The notes under the pieces: model-generated
Seen by the model: the letters and a program-made list of their open reading frames with translations, nothing else
What the model was told of the DNA's origin: nothing
Database searches by the model: none
Made by a program: the position numbers and the translations under genes
NCBI GenBank assembly: GCA_947169885.1
Contig: CAMVRM010000004.1
Span: forward strand, 43,511 to 107,510
DNA length: 64,000 nucleotides
Source of the DNA: an uncultured Ruminococcus sp.
GTDB taxonomy: Bacteria > Bacillota > Clostridia > Oscillospirales > Ruminococcaceae
Direction: 5' to 3'
Shown here: positions 1 through 7,646 of the stretch, piece after piece
Numbering within the stretch: position 1 is the first letter of the stretch
Layout of the letters: every line of letters starts with the position of its first letter

Positions 1-85
1 GTTCAAAACCAAGCGCTTCAAACAGCGCTATGATGCTCTCGGGGTCTTTTGTAACGATAACGGGATTGAAAGCTGTTATCTTCAT
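1..85 (-). CDS. VOC-fold (glyoxalase/bleomycin-resistance-like) protein, partial, fourth copy of tandem array
   Basis: Only the first 28 codons are inside the window; the gene runs off the left edge. The N-terminus MKITAFNPVIVTKDPES followed by IIALFEALGFE matches the start of the three VOC paralogues to its right. It lies 15 bp beyond the stop of the neighbouring copy on the same strand, with an AAGGAG-like site in front of the ATG at 85. It therefore extends a tandem array to at least four members. Function is unknown beyond fold membership. Confidence 0.8.
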   Translation of the reverse strand, partial: MKITAFNPVIVTKDPESIIALFEALGFE

Positions 86-100
86 GGTGAAAAAACTCCT

Positions 101-472
101 TTATTTTTTCTTGTGGTGCGACAGCACGATGATATATCCTGTCGGTGAGACCATTGCCGTGCCCTTGCTTGTGGGGGACTCGCCTATCTTGTCACCCTGA
201 GTATTCTTAAAGCCGTGAGCAGTGAGGAAATCGAATGCTTCGTCAAAGTCATCAACGTTCATGCGGATAGCGCCCACGTCCTGCGGAAGCTTGTTCACAT
301 CAGAAACATCAACGTGGAAACCGTCCTCGTTTTTCAAGCGGACATCAGTTATGTTCTCATCGTTAAGCCCTGTCTTGGTGTGCTTTCTTTCAAAGCCCAG
401 CGCCTCAAAAAGTCCTATAACATCGTCAGCTTTCGGCGACATGATGAACGGGTCAAAAGTTGTTATCTTCAT
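101..472 (-). CDS. VOC-fold (glyoxalase-like) protein, third copy of tandem array
   Basis: A 123-residue protein with the pattern of the vicinal oxygen chelate superfamily: an MKITTFDPFI strand, an LFEALGFERKHT helix-turn, a GFHVDVSD strand, and a second half with IRMNVDDFDEAFDFL. I chose the ATG at 472 because an AGGAGG lies a few bases upstream; a longer reading from 493 would overlap the preceding gene. It is about as long as a single VOC domain, which usually dimerises. VOC proteins include lyases, dioxygenases and drug-binding proteins; classic metal ligands are not obvious, so a binding rather than catalytic role is possible. Co-directional with three paralogues and probably co-transcribed. 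Confidence 0.8.
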   Translation of the reverse strand: MKITTFDPFIMSPKADDVIGLFEALGFERKHTKTGLNDENITDVRLKNEDGFHVDVSDVNKLPQDVGAIRMNVDDFDEAFDFLTAHGFKNTQGDKIGESPTSKGTAMVSPTGYIIVLSHHKKK

Positions 473-485
473 GACATTCCTCCTG

Positions 486-866
486 TCAGTCATGGTCTTT
501 CTTGTGGTGGCAAAGGTCGAAAGCGAATCCCGAGGGCGCTTTCATGAGCGTTGACTTTGAATACTCGTTCTCAACGAACGTTCCCGATGGGTGAGTGAAG
601 CCCTTGCTGATAAGAAAGTCATAAGCTTCATCAAAGTCATCAACATTCATGCGTATGATCGTCAGATCCTGCTTGATGTTCGCAGTGCTTGCAACGTCAA
701 CGTGATGACCGTTCGGGTCGGTCATGCGTATATCGCAGATGTTCACATCGTCATTGCCTGCATTTTTGATATGGTGCTTCTTCTCAAAGCCCAGCGCTTC
801 AAACAGTTGTACCAGCTTTTCAGGCTCGGGCGTTACGATAAGCGGATTGAATGATGTTATTTTCAT
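486..866 (-). CDS. VOC-fold (glyoxalase-like) protein, second copy of tandem array
   Basis: A 126-residue paralogue of the flanking genes (MKITSFNPLIVTPEPEKLV, LFEALGFEKKH, GHHVDVAS, IIRMNVDDFDEAYDFL, then a GTFVENEYSKSTLMKAPSGF segment). A GGAGGAATA site precedes the ATG at 866. The gap to the next copy is 13 bp, so translation and transcription are probably linked. Its divergence from the other copies is greatest in the C-terminal half, which in VOC proteins usually forms the ligand pocket, suggesting different ligands. Substrate cannot be deduced. Confidence 0.82.
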   Translation of the reverse strand: MKITSFNPLIVTPEPEKLVQLFEALGFEKKHHIKNAGNDDVNICDIRMTDPNGHHVDVASTANIKQDLTIIRMNVDDFDEAYDFLISKGFTHPSGTFVENEYSKSTLMKAPSGFAFDLCHHKKDHD

Positions 867-885
867 GTTTTATTCCTCCTGAATA

Positions 886-1266
886 TTAGTCGTCTTTTCT
901 GAAATGTTCTGCCAGATTTATAGCAAATCCTGACGGTGAAAACATAACAGCCGACTTTGAACTTGCGGCACTGAGTTCGTTTTCGCCGTAAAAGTTTTTG
1001 AATCCAAAGGACAGCAGCAGTTTGTACGCTTCGTCAAAATCTCTGACATTTATTCTTATAACAGTCATGTCCTGCGGAACTTCAATTTCAGGCACAGAGT
1101 AATCAACTCTGTGACCGTCCTTGTCCTCCATGACAACGCCTGTTATCTTCCTGTCAGTGAAATCTGATTTTGTGTGCTTTTTCTCAAAGCCCAGCGCTTT
1201 GAAAACTTCTTCGACCTGCTCGGGGTTATTCGTAATTATCTGCGGTTCAAATCCTGTTATTTTCAA
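886..1266 (-). CDS. VOC-fold (glyoxalase-like) protein, first copy of tandem array
   Basis: A 126-residue VOC-like protein and the promoter-proximal member of the array. It appears to start with TTG at 1266: GGAGGTATTTTAG sits immediately upstream, and the protein then opens MKITGFEPQIITNN exactly like its paralogues. It shares the FKALGFEKKHT and TVIRINVRDFDEAYKLL blocks. It is the most divergent of the copies (DYSVPEIEVPQDM in the middle). The leader upstream carries several GATAAT-type boxes that may control the whole array. Confidence 0.8.
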   Translation of the reverse strand: MKITGFEPQIITNNPEQVEEVFKALGFEKKHTKSDFTDRKITGVVMEDKDGHRVDYSVPEIEVPQDMTVIRINVRDFDEAYKLLLSFGFKNFYGENELSAASSKSAVMFSPSGFAINLAEHFRKDD

Positions 1267-1279
1267 CTAAAATACCTCC

Positions 1280-1440
1280 AATATTTTAATTATGATAATT
1301 CAAAACCGACAAAAATTTGATAAATGATTATCATGTCATAAATTATACATATGATTTATGATAATTGTGTGATAATATTAGCATTGTTTAGTGAATTTTA
1401 AAAATCAGTAACAACAATGTTAAAAATAATTATCATTTTT
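1280..1440 (-). promoter_or_regulatory. Leader of VOC array with -10 element and repeated GATAAT/ATTATC boxes
   Basis: An AT-rich region with a TATAAT on the minus strand (plus-strand ATTATA at 1342-1347) but no good -35. Around it are several copies of the hexamer GATAAT or its complement: near 1293, an inverted pair TGATAAATGATTATCA at 1318-1333, tandem copies between 1358 and 1377, and ATAATTATCAT at 1428-1438. Repeated GATAAT units are the classic shape of Fur-family boxes. That a Fur-like repressor acts here is inference. Confidence 0.45.
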
Positions 1441-1458
1441 TGCCAATTTTGGACAAAG

Positions 1459-1497
1459 AAATAACCTCGGCATACTTCTGTCAGCATACCGAGGTCA
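1459..1497 (-). terminator. Intrinsic terminator of the esterase gene
   Basis: The inverted repeat at 1464-1495 has 13-bp arms. Read as minus-strand RNA it pairs fully using two G-U wobbles, whereas plus-strand RNA would have two mismatches, so it belongs to the minus-strand gene ending at 1504. A U-rich stretch (UAUUUCUUU) follows. Confidence 0.7.
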
Positions 1498-1503
1498 GTT
1501 TTT

Positions 1504-3006
1504 TTACTTTTCAGTTGTGAAAGGTGCAAGAGGAATGCCGTTCTTTCCGAACAGGCTAACTTCTATCCAGTTGTACCAGTCATAGCGCACATAGCACGGT
1601 TCGGGGACGCTCTCACAGCGGACTATCACTCTGTCACCGACTATCTCAGCCTGCGCTTCAGCAAACTGTTTGTCAGCGCCTGCAAGCTCAAAGCCGACTA
1701 TCTTTTCCGTCTTAACGTCAAAGCCGTTCTCGGCGTGGATAAAGCTTATCTCAGCCGCACCGTTCTTGAAGATAACACTGTCGAACATCGGACCGAATGC
1801 GTCAGCGTCCATGCCGTACACCAGCTTTTCAGCCTGCAAGCAGAGCCGTTCGCCGACAGGTACTTTGTCGACAGGGTGGATATTGTCGAACTCTCCGCAG
1901 TCGGTTATAACGGCGATACCGGTGTTCTTCACTGTCCTGAACGCTTTCATCTGTGCTTCTCTTATCTTGCACCAGTGGCGGTAGTCGGGGTCTTTTGCAT
2001 ACTTGAACATGGGGAGCTGAACCATTATGAACGGCAGACTGTCATCGCCCCATATCTCACGCCAGAACCCGATAAGCGATGAGAACAGCTTGTAGTAGCT
2101 GTCAGGCTTGTGGTCATCGCTCTCGCCCTGATAGTAGAGAAAACCTCTCAGCGTGTAGGGGCAAACTCTGTCTATCATTGTTTCGTAAAGTCCGCAGGGG
2201 CGGTATTCATTTTTGCACCCCATAGGACCGGGATACTCGTTCTTGCCGATGAGCGTTTCCAGCTTTTCCCACGTAATGCCCGGCTGTTCCTTGTAGTAAA
2301 CGGCGGCTTTCTCGTTCCACTGACGCATATGTTCGGTGTATTCGTCATACTCTTTTATCTGCTGTTCAACGCTCTTGCCCTCAACAGCCTTGTCATAATC
2401 TTCCAGATAGGAGACAGTCTGCTTTGAGTCTGCGAGCGTTTCTCTGTTGACCCACGCCGAAGCGGAAGTACCGCCCCAGTTACAGCCTACAAGCCCCACA
2501 GTCACGCCCAGTTCTTTCGCAAGCTTTCGTGCGAAAAAGAAACCGACAGCGCTCCACGCCTTTGAAGTCTCGCTCCCTGCCTCGTTCCAGCAGGTATTGC
2601 GCTCCGCTTCAAGAAAATCCTCGTCAATGATAGAACGCTTGTTCGTATAGTAGAACCTGACATTGCACTTGGGGGTGAGTTCTGCAAGGATTTCCTTTCC
2701 ACCCTTGCAGTTTTGCAGTTCAAGCTCCATATTCGACTGACCGCCGCACAGCCACACTTCACCGATCATGACGTTTGTGAAAGTCTTGCTGTCGCCGCCG
2801 CAGGAAACAGTCATGTCATAAGGACCGCCTGCTTTCATGGGAGGAAGTATCAGCTTCCACCTGCCGTCCCTGACGGTGGTTTTTCCGCACGAGCCGTTTA
2901 TGACCGCAGTGACCTCTGCGCCGTCATCGCCCTCGCCCCATACCGTGATGTTCTTGTCTCTTTGCAGCACCATATTGCTGCTGAAAATGCTTGCTGTCGT
3001 GAACAT
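1504..3006 (-). CDS. SASA-family carbohydrate esterase (sialate O-acetylesterase-like), intracellular
   Basis: A 500-residue protein of the SGNH-like SASA family (sialate 9-O-acetylesterase and related xylan or mannan acetylesterases). The nucleophile block GGQSNMELE places Ser91; a GESDD block lies near 295 and the C-terminal catalytic pair is DNIHP (Asp374, His377). An N-terminal beta domain (1-80) and a C-terminal beta domain (about 400-500) flank the hydrolase core, as usual for the family. There is no signal peptide, so it would deacetylate imported oligosaccharides in the cytoplasm. An AAAGGAGTG site precedes the ATG at 3006, and its own terminator follows. The exact acyl substrate is not decidable from sequence. 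Confidence 0.88.
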   Translation of the reverse strand: MFTTASIFSSNMVLQRDKNITVWGEGDDGAEVTAVINGSCGKTTVRDGRWKLILPPMKAGGPYDMTVSCGGDSKTFTNVMIGEVWLCGGQSNMELELQNCKGGKEILAELTPKCNVRFYYTNKRSIIDEDFLEAERNTCWNEAGSETSKAWSAVGFFFARKLAKELGVTVGLVGCNWGGTSASAWVNRETLADSKQTVSYLEDYDKAVEGKSVEQQIKEYDEYTEHMRQWNEKAAVYYKEQPGITWEKLETLIGKNEYPGPMGCKNEYRPCGLYETMIDRVCPYTLRGFLYYQGESDDHKPDSYYKLFSSLIGFWREIWGDDSLPFIMVQLPMFKYAKDPDYRHWCKIREAQMKAFRTVKNTGIAVITDCGEFDNIHPVDKVPVGERLCLQAEKLVYGMDADAFGPMFDSVIFKNGAAEISFIHAENGFDVKTEKIVGFELAGADKQFAEAQAEIVGDRVIVRCESVPEPCYVRYDWYNWIEVSLFGKNGIPLAPFTTEK

Positions 3007-3078
3007 TTAATTAGTACACTCCTTTGTATTGAGATAGTCTGTCAAGACATTGTATGCACGTTCTATGTGCATATTGCC

Positions 3079-3876
3079 TTAATTGTCATTATAGCCGAAT
3101 CTTTTATTGCGTGTCATCAGCACATCTTTCCACCATGATTCACGTTCGAGAATGATTTTATCATCGGCAGTTGATTTGAATATTTCAAGCAATGAGTATT
3201 TGAAATTTGTTTTGATATAGTCAAACCCAAGTTTTTTCAATTCGGCATTACCGCCATGCCCGTTTTTTATATAACTTGTCCACCTTCCGTATATCATCTC
3301 ATCGCCATATGCAGAACCGACATATCTTTTTCCGTTTGATATATCAGTTATCAGATATACACCTTTTTGGTTTTCGAGTGCGGTTTTCCATGAATCGGTT
3401 TTTATCCATTCTGACAGGTCTTTCCATGATATATCGACTTTATCGTACCCCGGAAAAGCGGCTTTGCAGGCATCACGATAGAGTTCGATAAGATAAAAGT
3501 TTTCGATATGTTTTTCAAAACACAAATATGACTGACGAAAACCTTTTTCAAAGCGAATAACAGCCTTGCCGATATATTCAGCACCAATATCAGTAAGTTC
3601 TGTTTCATATATAAAGTAACCGCTATTAGAAACACCGATCACACCAAGGCTTTTATATATTCCTGCAAACAGCCATTCATCTTTTCCGCAATAGATGACC
3701 GACAGAATATATGGTCTTGAAAAATTCTTATTTTTTTGGTGTTCCTGCCACTCTTTGAAATTTCCTAATTTAAAAACATCAAGCGGTTCAAACACTTTAT
3801 TTCTGCCTATCGCACAATGCACTTTAATATCATTTTTATGTTCATCTAAAAATGGTATCATATCTTTCAGTTTCAT
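3079..3876 (-). CDS. GIY-YIG nuclease domain protein with uncharacterised N-terminal domain
   Basis: A 265-residue protein. The last 95 residues form a GIY-YIG nuclease domain: KGVYLITD (171-178), KRYVGSAYG (183-191), the catalytic Arg in YGRWTSYI (Arg198), the metal-binding Glu in ILERESWWK (Glu244) and a late Asn. Residues 1-165 are not recognised; they contain aromatic-rich strands (ILSVIYCGKDEWLFAGIY) like a sensing or DNA-recognition domain. GAGGTGAGGGG precedes the ATG at 3876. The gene is visibly more AT-rich than its neighbours and sits between unrelated genes, hinting at acquisition. Similar free-standing GIY-YIG proteins occur in defence and mobile-element contexts, but no partner gene is adjacent. 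Confidence 0.8.
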   Translation of the reverse strand: MKLKDMIPFLDEHKNDIKVHCAIGRNKVFEPLDVFKLGNFKEWQEHQKNKNFSRPYILSVIYCGKDEWLFAGIYKSLGVIGVSNSGYFIYETELTDIGAEYIGKAVIRFEKGFRQSYLCFEKHIENFYLIELYRDACKAAFPGYDKVDISWKDLSEWIKTDSWKTALENQKGVYLITDISNGKRYVGSAYGDEMIYGRWTSYIKNGHGGNAELKKLGFDYIKTNFKYSLLEIFKSTADDKIILERESWWKDVLMTRNKRFGYNDN

Positions 3877-3915
3877 TGACCCCTCACCTCTGTATTGAGA
3901 TTTGATATATTCCTG

Positions 3916-4857
3916 TTATGTAATAACTTTTGTCTGCCGTATCTCGGGGATAAAATACTTTTCTTCGATACATATGCGCTCTGTTATCATGCGCTCACGC
4001 AGACGGCGCTGAGTTTCATTTTCTTCAAGAAACGCCGCAATGTCCTCTCCCATGGGAAACATCTCGCCGACTGCCGCTTCGTAATAATAAAGCTGTCCGT
4101 CAGAGCCGAGATAATAATAAGGCTGTTCTTCTGCCGTGCCGTCATGATAGCCGTGCGTGATAAGCCCCACGAACAGTTTTCCCTCGGTGCAGAAATTGTC
4201 ATTGCCCGCACCGAAAAGATAATAATGTGTTCTGTCGGGAGAACCGTCCGCTTTGTCAAACGGCACATCTATCAAAAATTTCGCAGGGTCATAAAGCTGA
4301 ACACGTCTGCCGTCATACTCGGCGATGAGCGCTTTCATCTGTTCGGTAAGCACGCACTCTGCAAGCGCTGTCGGTTCTCCGACTTCAATGCCGTTTTCCA
4401 TATACGGTTCTTCGGGAAGATCGGACTTCATGAGCGCTTCAAGCCCCGAGAACACACGTTCTATCTGTTCTTCAAGCCGTGGAATGTCCTGCTCGGGAAG
4501 CTCATGCCCCAGACTGCGGCGCTCACGGTATCTTGCAAGCAGTTCTTCCAGTTCCTCGATGCTGAACCGCACGAACCACTTGCTTTCAAAATTATCGCCG
4601 TTATCCAGCATCTTGCTCAGCCGAAAAACTTCACAGATAATATTCTCAAAGAATCTGCTCCCGTCTGCCTGCACAGAATAGCTGAGCGACATGACCTCGC
4701 AAGCCATGTTCGCCGCATGAAAGCAGTCAGCGCCCTCTTTCACGAACAGGCGATACAGCCGTTCAAGTTCGGACAAAAGCGTGTCGGCTGTAAGCGTTGT
4801 GAAAGCAATATCATCAGGGCAGGGGAGTTCATCTGCAAATCTGTCCTCCATAAACAT
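3916..4857 (-). CDS. Hypothetical protein, unrecognised family
   Basis: A roughly 313-residue acidic soluble protein. I do not recognise the family. It has an alpha-helical N-terminal half (charged helices such as ELERLYRLFVKEGAD and LEELLARYRERRS) and a beta-rich C-terminal half with tyrosine clusters (THYYLFGAGND, QPYYYLGSDGQLYYYEAAV), suggesting a small beta domain. No signal peptide or membrane segment. The ATG at 4857 has AGAGG eight bases upstream; an alternative GTG at 4866 would overlap the upstream stop as GTGA, so translational coupling to the DUF2225-like gene is likely either way. The two genes probably form one operon. Confidence 0.7.
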   Translation of the reverse strand: MFMEDRFADELPCPDDIAFTTLTADTLLSELERLYRLFVKEGADCFHAANMACEVMSLSYSVQADGSRFFENIICEVFRLSKMLDNGDNFESKWFVRFSIEELEELLARYRERRSLGHELPEQDIPRLEEQIERVFSGLEALMKSDLPEEPYMENGIEVGEPTALAECVLTEQMKALIAEYDGRRVQLYDPAKFLIDVPFDKADGSPDRTHYYLFGAGNDNFCTEGKLFVGLITHGYHDGTAEEQPYYYLGSDGQLYYYEAAVGEMFPMGEDIAAFLEENETQRRLRERMITERICIEEKYFIPEIRQTKVIT

Positions 4858-4862
4858 ACCAT

Positions 4863-5504
4863 TCACCTCTTTATCCCCAGTTCCTCAAAGCACTGTTCGA
4901 GCGTGTAGGCGTTCTCGTCACCCTCGGCGGCTTTTTTCTTCTCGAACTGCATCACAAGGCGTGTCAGTTCATCGGGATAATGCTTGTCGGCAAGTTCTGA
5001 GGGCAGTTCGCCGAAACAGCCTGCACGCCTGAAAATATCCGCATAGATCACCGCATCGAGCGCACTTGCGGCAGGCATCTCTTTGCAAAGCTCAACGCAC
5101 CGCAGACGGCATTTTTTTGCGTTCACGCTGTCATTTGCATCATCGAACGCCCACGCTCCACGCAGGAACGATGCAAACGCAGTGCCTTTGTCGCCGTCAC
5201 GCAGGGCAGTCATGCCGAATCGGTAGTAATCCGCACCGATACCGTCAGGTAGGCGGTTTCCCTCGCAGGTCTTGTATTCGTGGGAATCGACAAACTCTCT
5301 CGGAACGCTCCTGTCTTTCGGTCCGAACGAAAAACCGCACTCGGGACAGCGGAAGATCTGCCTGTAAAGTTCCGAGCGCATTGGTTCGGGCGGTCTCTGG
5401 TCAAGGTCGAACCAGTCGCCGCTGTTGTCCGACAAGGGCGGGATCGCCGCCGCAAAGACTTTTCCGCAGCAGCCGCATTTTTTTGCAACAATTTCCTGTG
5501 ACAT
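4863..5504 (-). CDS. DUF2225-like zinc-binding protein
   Basis: A 213-residue protein resembling the DUF2225 family found in Firmicutes: an N-terminal KKCGCCGKVF cysteine cluster (Cys10, Cys12, Cys13), a second knuckle CPECGFSFG (Cys53, Cys56), then a helical region like a TPR-type domain (YYRFGMTALRDGDKGTAFASFLRGAWAF). The paired cysteines suggest one structural zinc. An AAAGGAG site precedes the ATG at 5504. It is the first gene of a two-gene unit with the hypothetical protein downstream. The biochemical role of the family is not established. Confidence 0.65.
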   Translation of the reverse strand: MSQEIVAKKCGCCGKVFAAAIPPLSDNSGDWFDLDQRPPEPMRSELYRQIFRCPECGFSFGPKDRSVPREFVDSHEYKTCEGNRLPDGIGADYYRFGMTALRDGDKGTAFASFLRGAWAFDDANDSVNAKKCRLRCVELCKEMPAASALDAVIYADIFRRAGCFGELPSELADKHYPDELTRLVMQFEKKKAAEGDENAYTLEQCFEELGIKR

Positions 5505-5649
5505 TTTTTCTCCTTTAATATTTTTATATTATTATCGGGTAAGTTGAACTTATATACCTTATTATATCATATTATCTTTAATTTTCCAACAGTTATTTAT
5601 CCGTTATATCAAACAAAACGCATATATATTTTTTGTGAAATTTAAACAA

Positions 5650-5684
5650 TAAAAAGCAGTCCCCGAAAATGCAGGAACTGCCTT
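5650..5684 (-). terminator. Intrinsic terminator of spoIIP operon
   Basis: On the minus strand the arms GGCAGTTCC and GGGGACTGC pair across an A/T-rich loop and are followed by TTTTTATTG. It lies directly after the spoIIP stop codon at 5689. Confidence 0.75.
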
Positions 5685-5688
5685 TATC

Positions 5689-6810
5689 TCAATCTGAAAT
5701 AAGCGTTTTTGCGAGCGCACGTCCCAACAGCCTGCCCGACAGCTTGACTTGTTCGAGAGTGTTGCCGTGACTGCCGACTTCCACTAAAAGTGAACCGTGT
5801 GTCAGGTCTTGATTGTAGTGCCTGTAATCGAACAGTATGGGGCGTGTCAGACCACCGAACATCGCCTCGGCGTTTGTCTGGAACTGACAGGCAAAGCGGA
5901 AATTGAGCATATATTCGGGCATACCCATTGTTCCGTCATCGCACCCCGAGATTATCATTATCTGCGCCGCTTCGCCCTCGGGAGTGTCGCAGACAGGCGC
6001 TATCCTCACGCCGTCAGCCGTTTCTATGCCGTCACGGTGAATGTCTATCGCCGCTTTTATCGAAGGGTACTGCGCAAGAAGCTGTGTGACTGTTTCACGG
6101 CTGGAATCGTAAGCCGCATCGTAACTAGGATAGTCGTGAACGAGCGTGTCATGTATAACGGTTATCCCTGCGGCTTCAAGCTCACGGCATATCTCGTCAC
6201 CGACTGCCGTTATATTCTTGTCAGGCTCGGTCGTCTTGCCGTAAAAACGGCTGTCATACCAGTCCTTGTCGGTCAGTTCAAAGCTTTCGGTGGTGTGGGT
6301 GTGGTAGATAAGCACCTGCGGCTCGTCCGAACCGACTTCTACCGAAAAAGCCTTTCCGAGCCGTGACTCCTCCAGAAGTTCGGCATTGCTGTGCCACGTC
6401 AGATTGCGCACCTGTGCGCCGCCGTCAAGAGTAAAATACTGCTCGCCTGTGTAGCCGCCGTAAGTCTGCTTGCGTATCTCGCCGTCATGACTGTCAAGCA
6501 CTGTCGGGTAGGGAACAGCGTCAAGCACTTCCTCGGACGGTTTCGGAACAGGTATCTCACTGCCCTCGGGAAGATGAGTCTGTTTTTCTTCTGCCGCCGC
6601 TTCGATGTCAATATCAAGCGCATTCGCACCCACATGGAAACTATCCGAAAGCTTGTACACTTTATTATTGCTATCCAATATTTCACCCTGAACAGCCGCC
6701 TTTGGTATCTCGGGTATTATCTCCCACGCAGAGTATACCGTAAGAGGAACAGCCGCACATACCATAAGTCCTGCCGCCGCCGTTACAAGGATATTTTTCG
6801 CATCAGCCAT
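5689..6810 (-). CDS. spoIIP: Stage II sporulation protein P (peptidoglycan amidase/endopeptidase)
   Basis: A 373-residue protein with one N-terminal membrane segment (about residues 8-30), a low-complexity linker and a C-terminal SpoIIP amidase domain. The zinc-site block LIYHTHTTESF falls at about 167-177, followed by the AIDIHRDG block near 260 and a late SLLVEVGSHGN block. In spore formers SpoIIP works with SpoIID and SpoIIM to degrade septal peptidoglycan during engulfment. The ATG at 6810 is preferred because AAAGGG lies ten bases upstream; GTG and TTG codons just in front are too close to it. It is 57 bp downstream of a HAD phosphatase on the same strand. Its presence suggests sporulation capacity, or at least ancestry. 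Confidence 0.9.
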   Translation of the reverse strand: MADAKNILVTAAAGLMVCAAVPLTVYSAWEIIPEIPKAAVQGEILDSNNKVYKLSDSFHVGANALDIDIEAAAEEKQTHLPEGSEIPVPKPSEEVLDAVPYPTVLDSHDGEIRKQTYGGYTGEQYFTLDGGAQVRNLTWHSNAELLEESRLGKAFSVEVGSDEPQVLIYHTHTTESFELTDKDWYDSRFYGKTTEPDKNITAVGDEICRELEAAGITVIHDTLVHDYPSYDAAYDSSRETVTQLLAQYPSIKAAIDIHRDGIETADGVRIAPVCDTPEGEAAQIMIISGCDDGTMGMPEYMLNFRFACQFQTNAEAMFGGLTRPILFDYRHYNQDLTHGSLLVEVGSHGNTLEQVKLSGRLLGRALAKTLISD

Positions 6811-6867
6811 TTTCAACACGCCCTTTCATATATAAACATATTCAGGTACGTGTGTAAATATAACTGC

Positions 6868-7527
6868 TTAAAGACCGAGAAGCCTGTCGATAACAGGGCG
6901 AACGTCCGCAAGAGTTTCGCAGACAGCTTCAAGCTTTGTCCTTGTTTCGTCATCGGGCTGAGACAGATCGGGTATCATAACGGGAATACAGCCTGCTCTG
7001 AACGCCGACTCTATGCCGTTTGGCGAATCTTCGAGCGCCATGCACTCCGAGGGATCAAGACCAAGCTTCGCCGCACCCATGAGGTAAGTATCTGGTTTAG
7101 GTTTGCCGTTGGCTATCATGTCGCCGCAGACAAAATCATCGAACCTGTCATAAACGCCCAGCATACCGAGATACCACTTAGTCCGTTCACGGTCGGTCGC
7201 CGTGCAGACAGCGCAGGCAAGCCCTCTTGCCTTAATGTGGTCGAGCAGTTCGTTAACGCCGGGTTTAGCTTCAATTCCGTTTTGCTTTATGAAGTCATTC
7301 ATAAGAGCCTTTCGGCGATCACGGACAGCGTAGTAATCAAAATCCTGACCGAGTATCCCTTTAAGGTGTGGCTCGGCGTATTTAGGGGACATAGAGCGTA
7401 TCCCGAGAGCGTGTTCAGGCTTCATATCGAACCCGGCCTCTCTCGCCGCCTGACACCAGAACCGATTGAGCAATTTTTCCGTATCTGTAATAAGCCCGTC
7501 CATGTCGAACAAAACAGCCTTTAACAT
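6868..7527 (-). CDS. HAD-superfamily hydrolase (beta-phosphoglucomutase-like subfamily)
   Basis: A 219-residue HAD-IA hydrolase with all four motifs: FDMDGLITDTE (nucleophile and acid Asp), a CTATD Thr/Ser motif, the Lys in GKPKPDTY, and LEDSPNGIESA for magnesium. The helical cap inserted after motif I matches the beta-phosphoglucomutase/phosphatase group acting on small sugar phosphates. The start is ATG at 7527 (MLKAVLFDMDG). Upstream TTG and GTG codons have no spaced ribosome site. Probably co-transcribed with spoIIP. The substrate is unknown. Confidence 0.88.
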   Translation of the reverse strand: MLKAVLFDMDGLITDTEKLLNRFWCQAAREAGFDMKPEHALGIRSMSPKYAEPHLKGILGQDFDYYAVRDRRKALMNDFIKQNGIEAKPGVNELLDHIKARGLACAVCTATDRERTKWYLGMLGVYDRFDDFVCGDMIANGKPKPDTYLMGAAKLGLDPSECMALEDSPNGIESAFRAGCIPVMIPDLSQPDDETRTKLEAVCETLADVRPVIDRLLGL

Positions 7528-7542
7528 TTTCAACACCACCAA

Positions 7543-7642
7543 AAATAAATAAGAGATAAGAAATAAGTGAAAGGATCAACTTACCCTAGGCGAAACAAAG
7601 TAAAAGCGGACACCTTATTTCTTCATTCTTATTTCTTATTTA
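7543..7642. repeat. Heptamer-repeat inverted pair between galE and HAD gene
   Basis: A left arm of AAATAAG/AGATAAG heptamers (about 7543-7567) and a right arm of their complements (about 7613-7641) enclose a 45-bp spacer. Transcribed on the minus strand it would fold into a long A/U stem just after the galE stop. One of at least ten such loci in the window. Confidence 0.7.
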
Positions 7643-7646
7643 GGAT

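Noticed and set aside
3895..4908. A 337-codon open frame on the plus strand
   Set aside because: It is antisense to the minus-strand gene with a good ribosome site, is Cys/His/Phe-rich in the way mirror frames are, and shows no family motif.
6391..7524. A 377-codon open frame on the plus strand
   Set aside because: It overlaps the HAD phosphatase and SpoIIP genes on the opposite strand and has no recognisable domain. It is a mirror frame.
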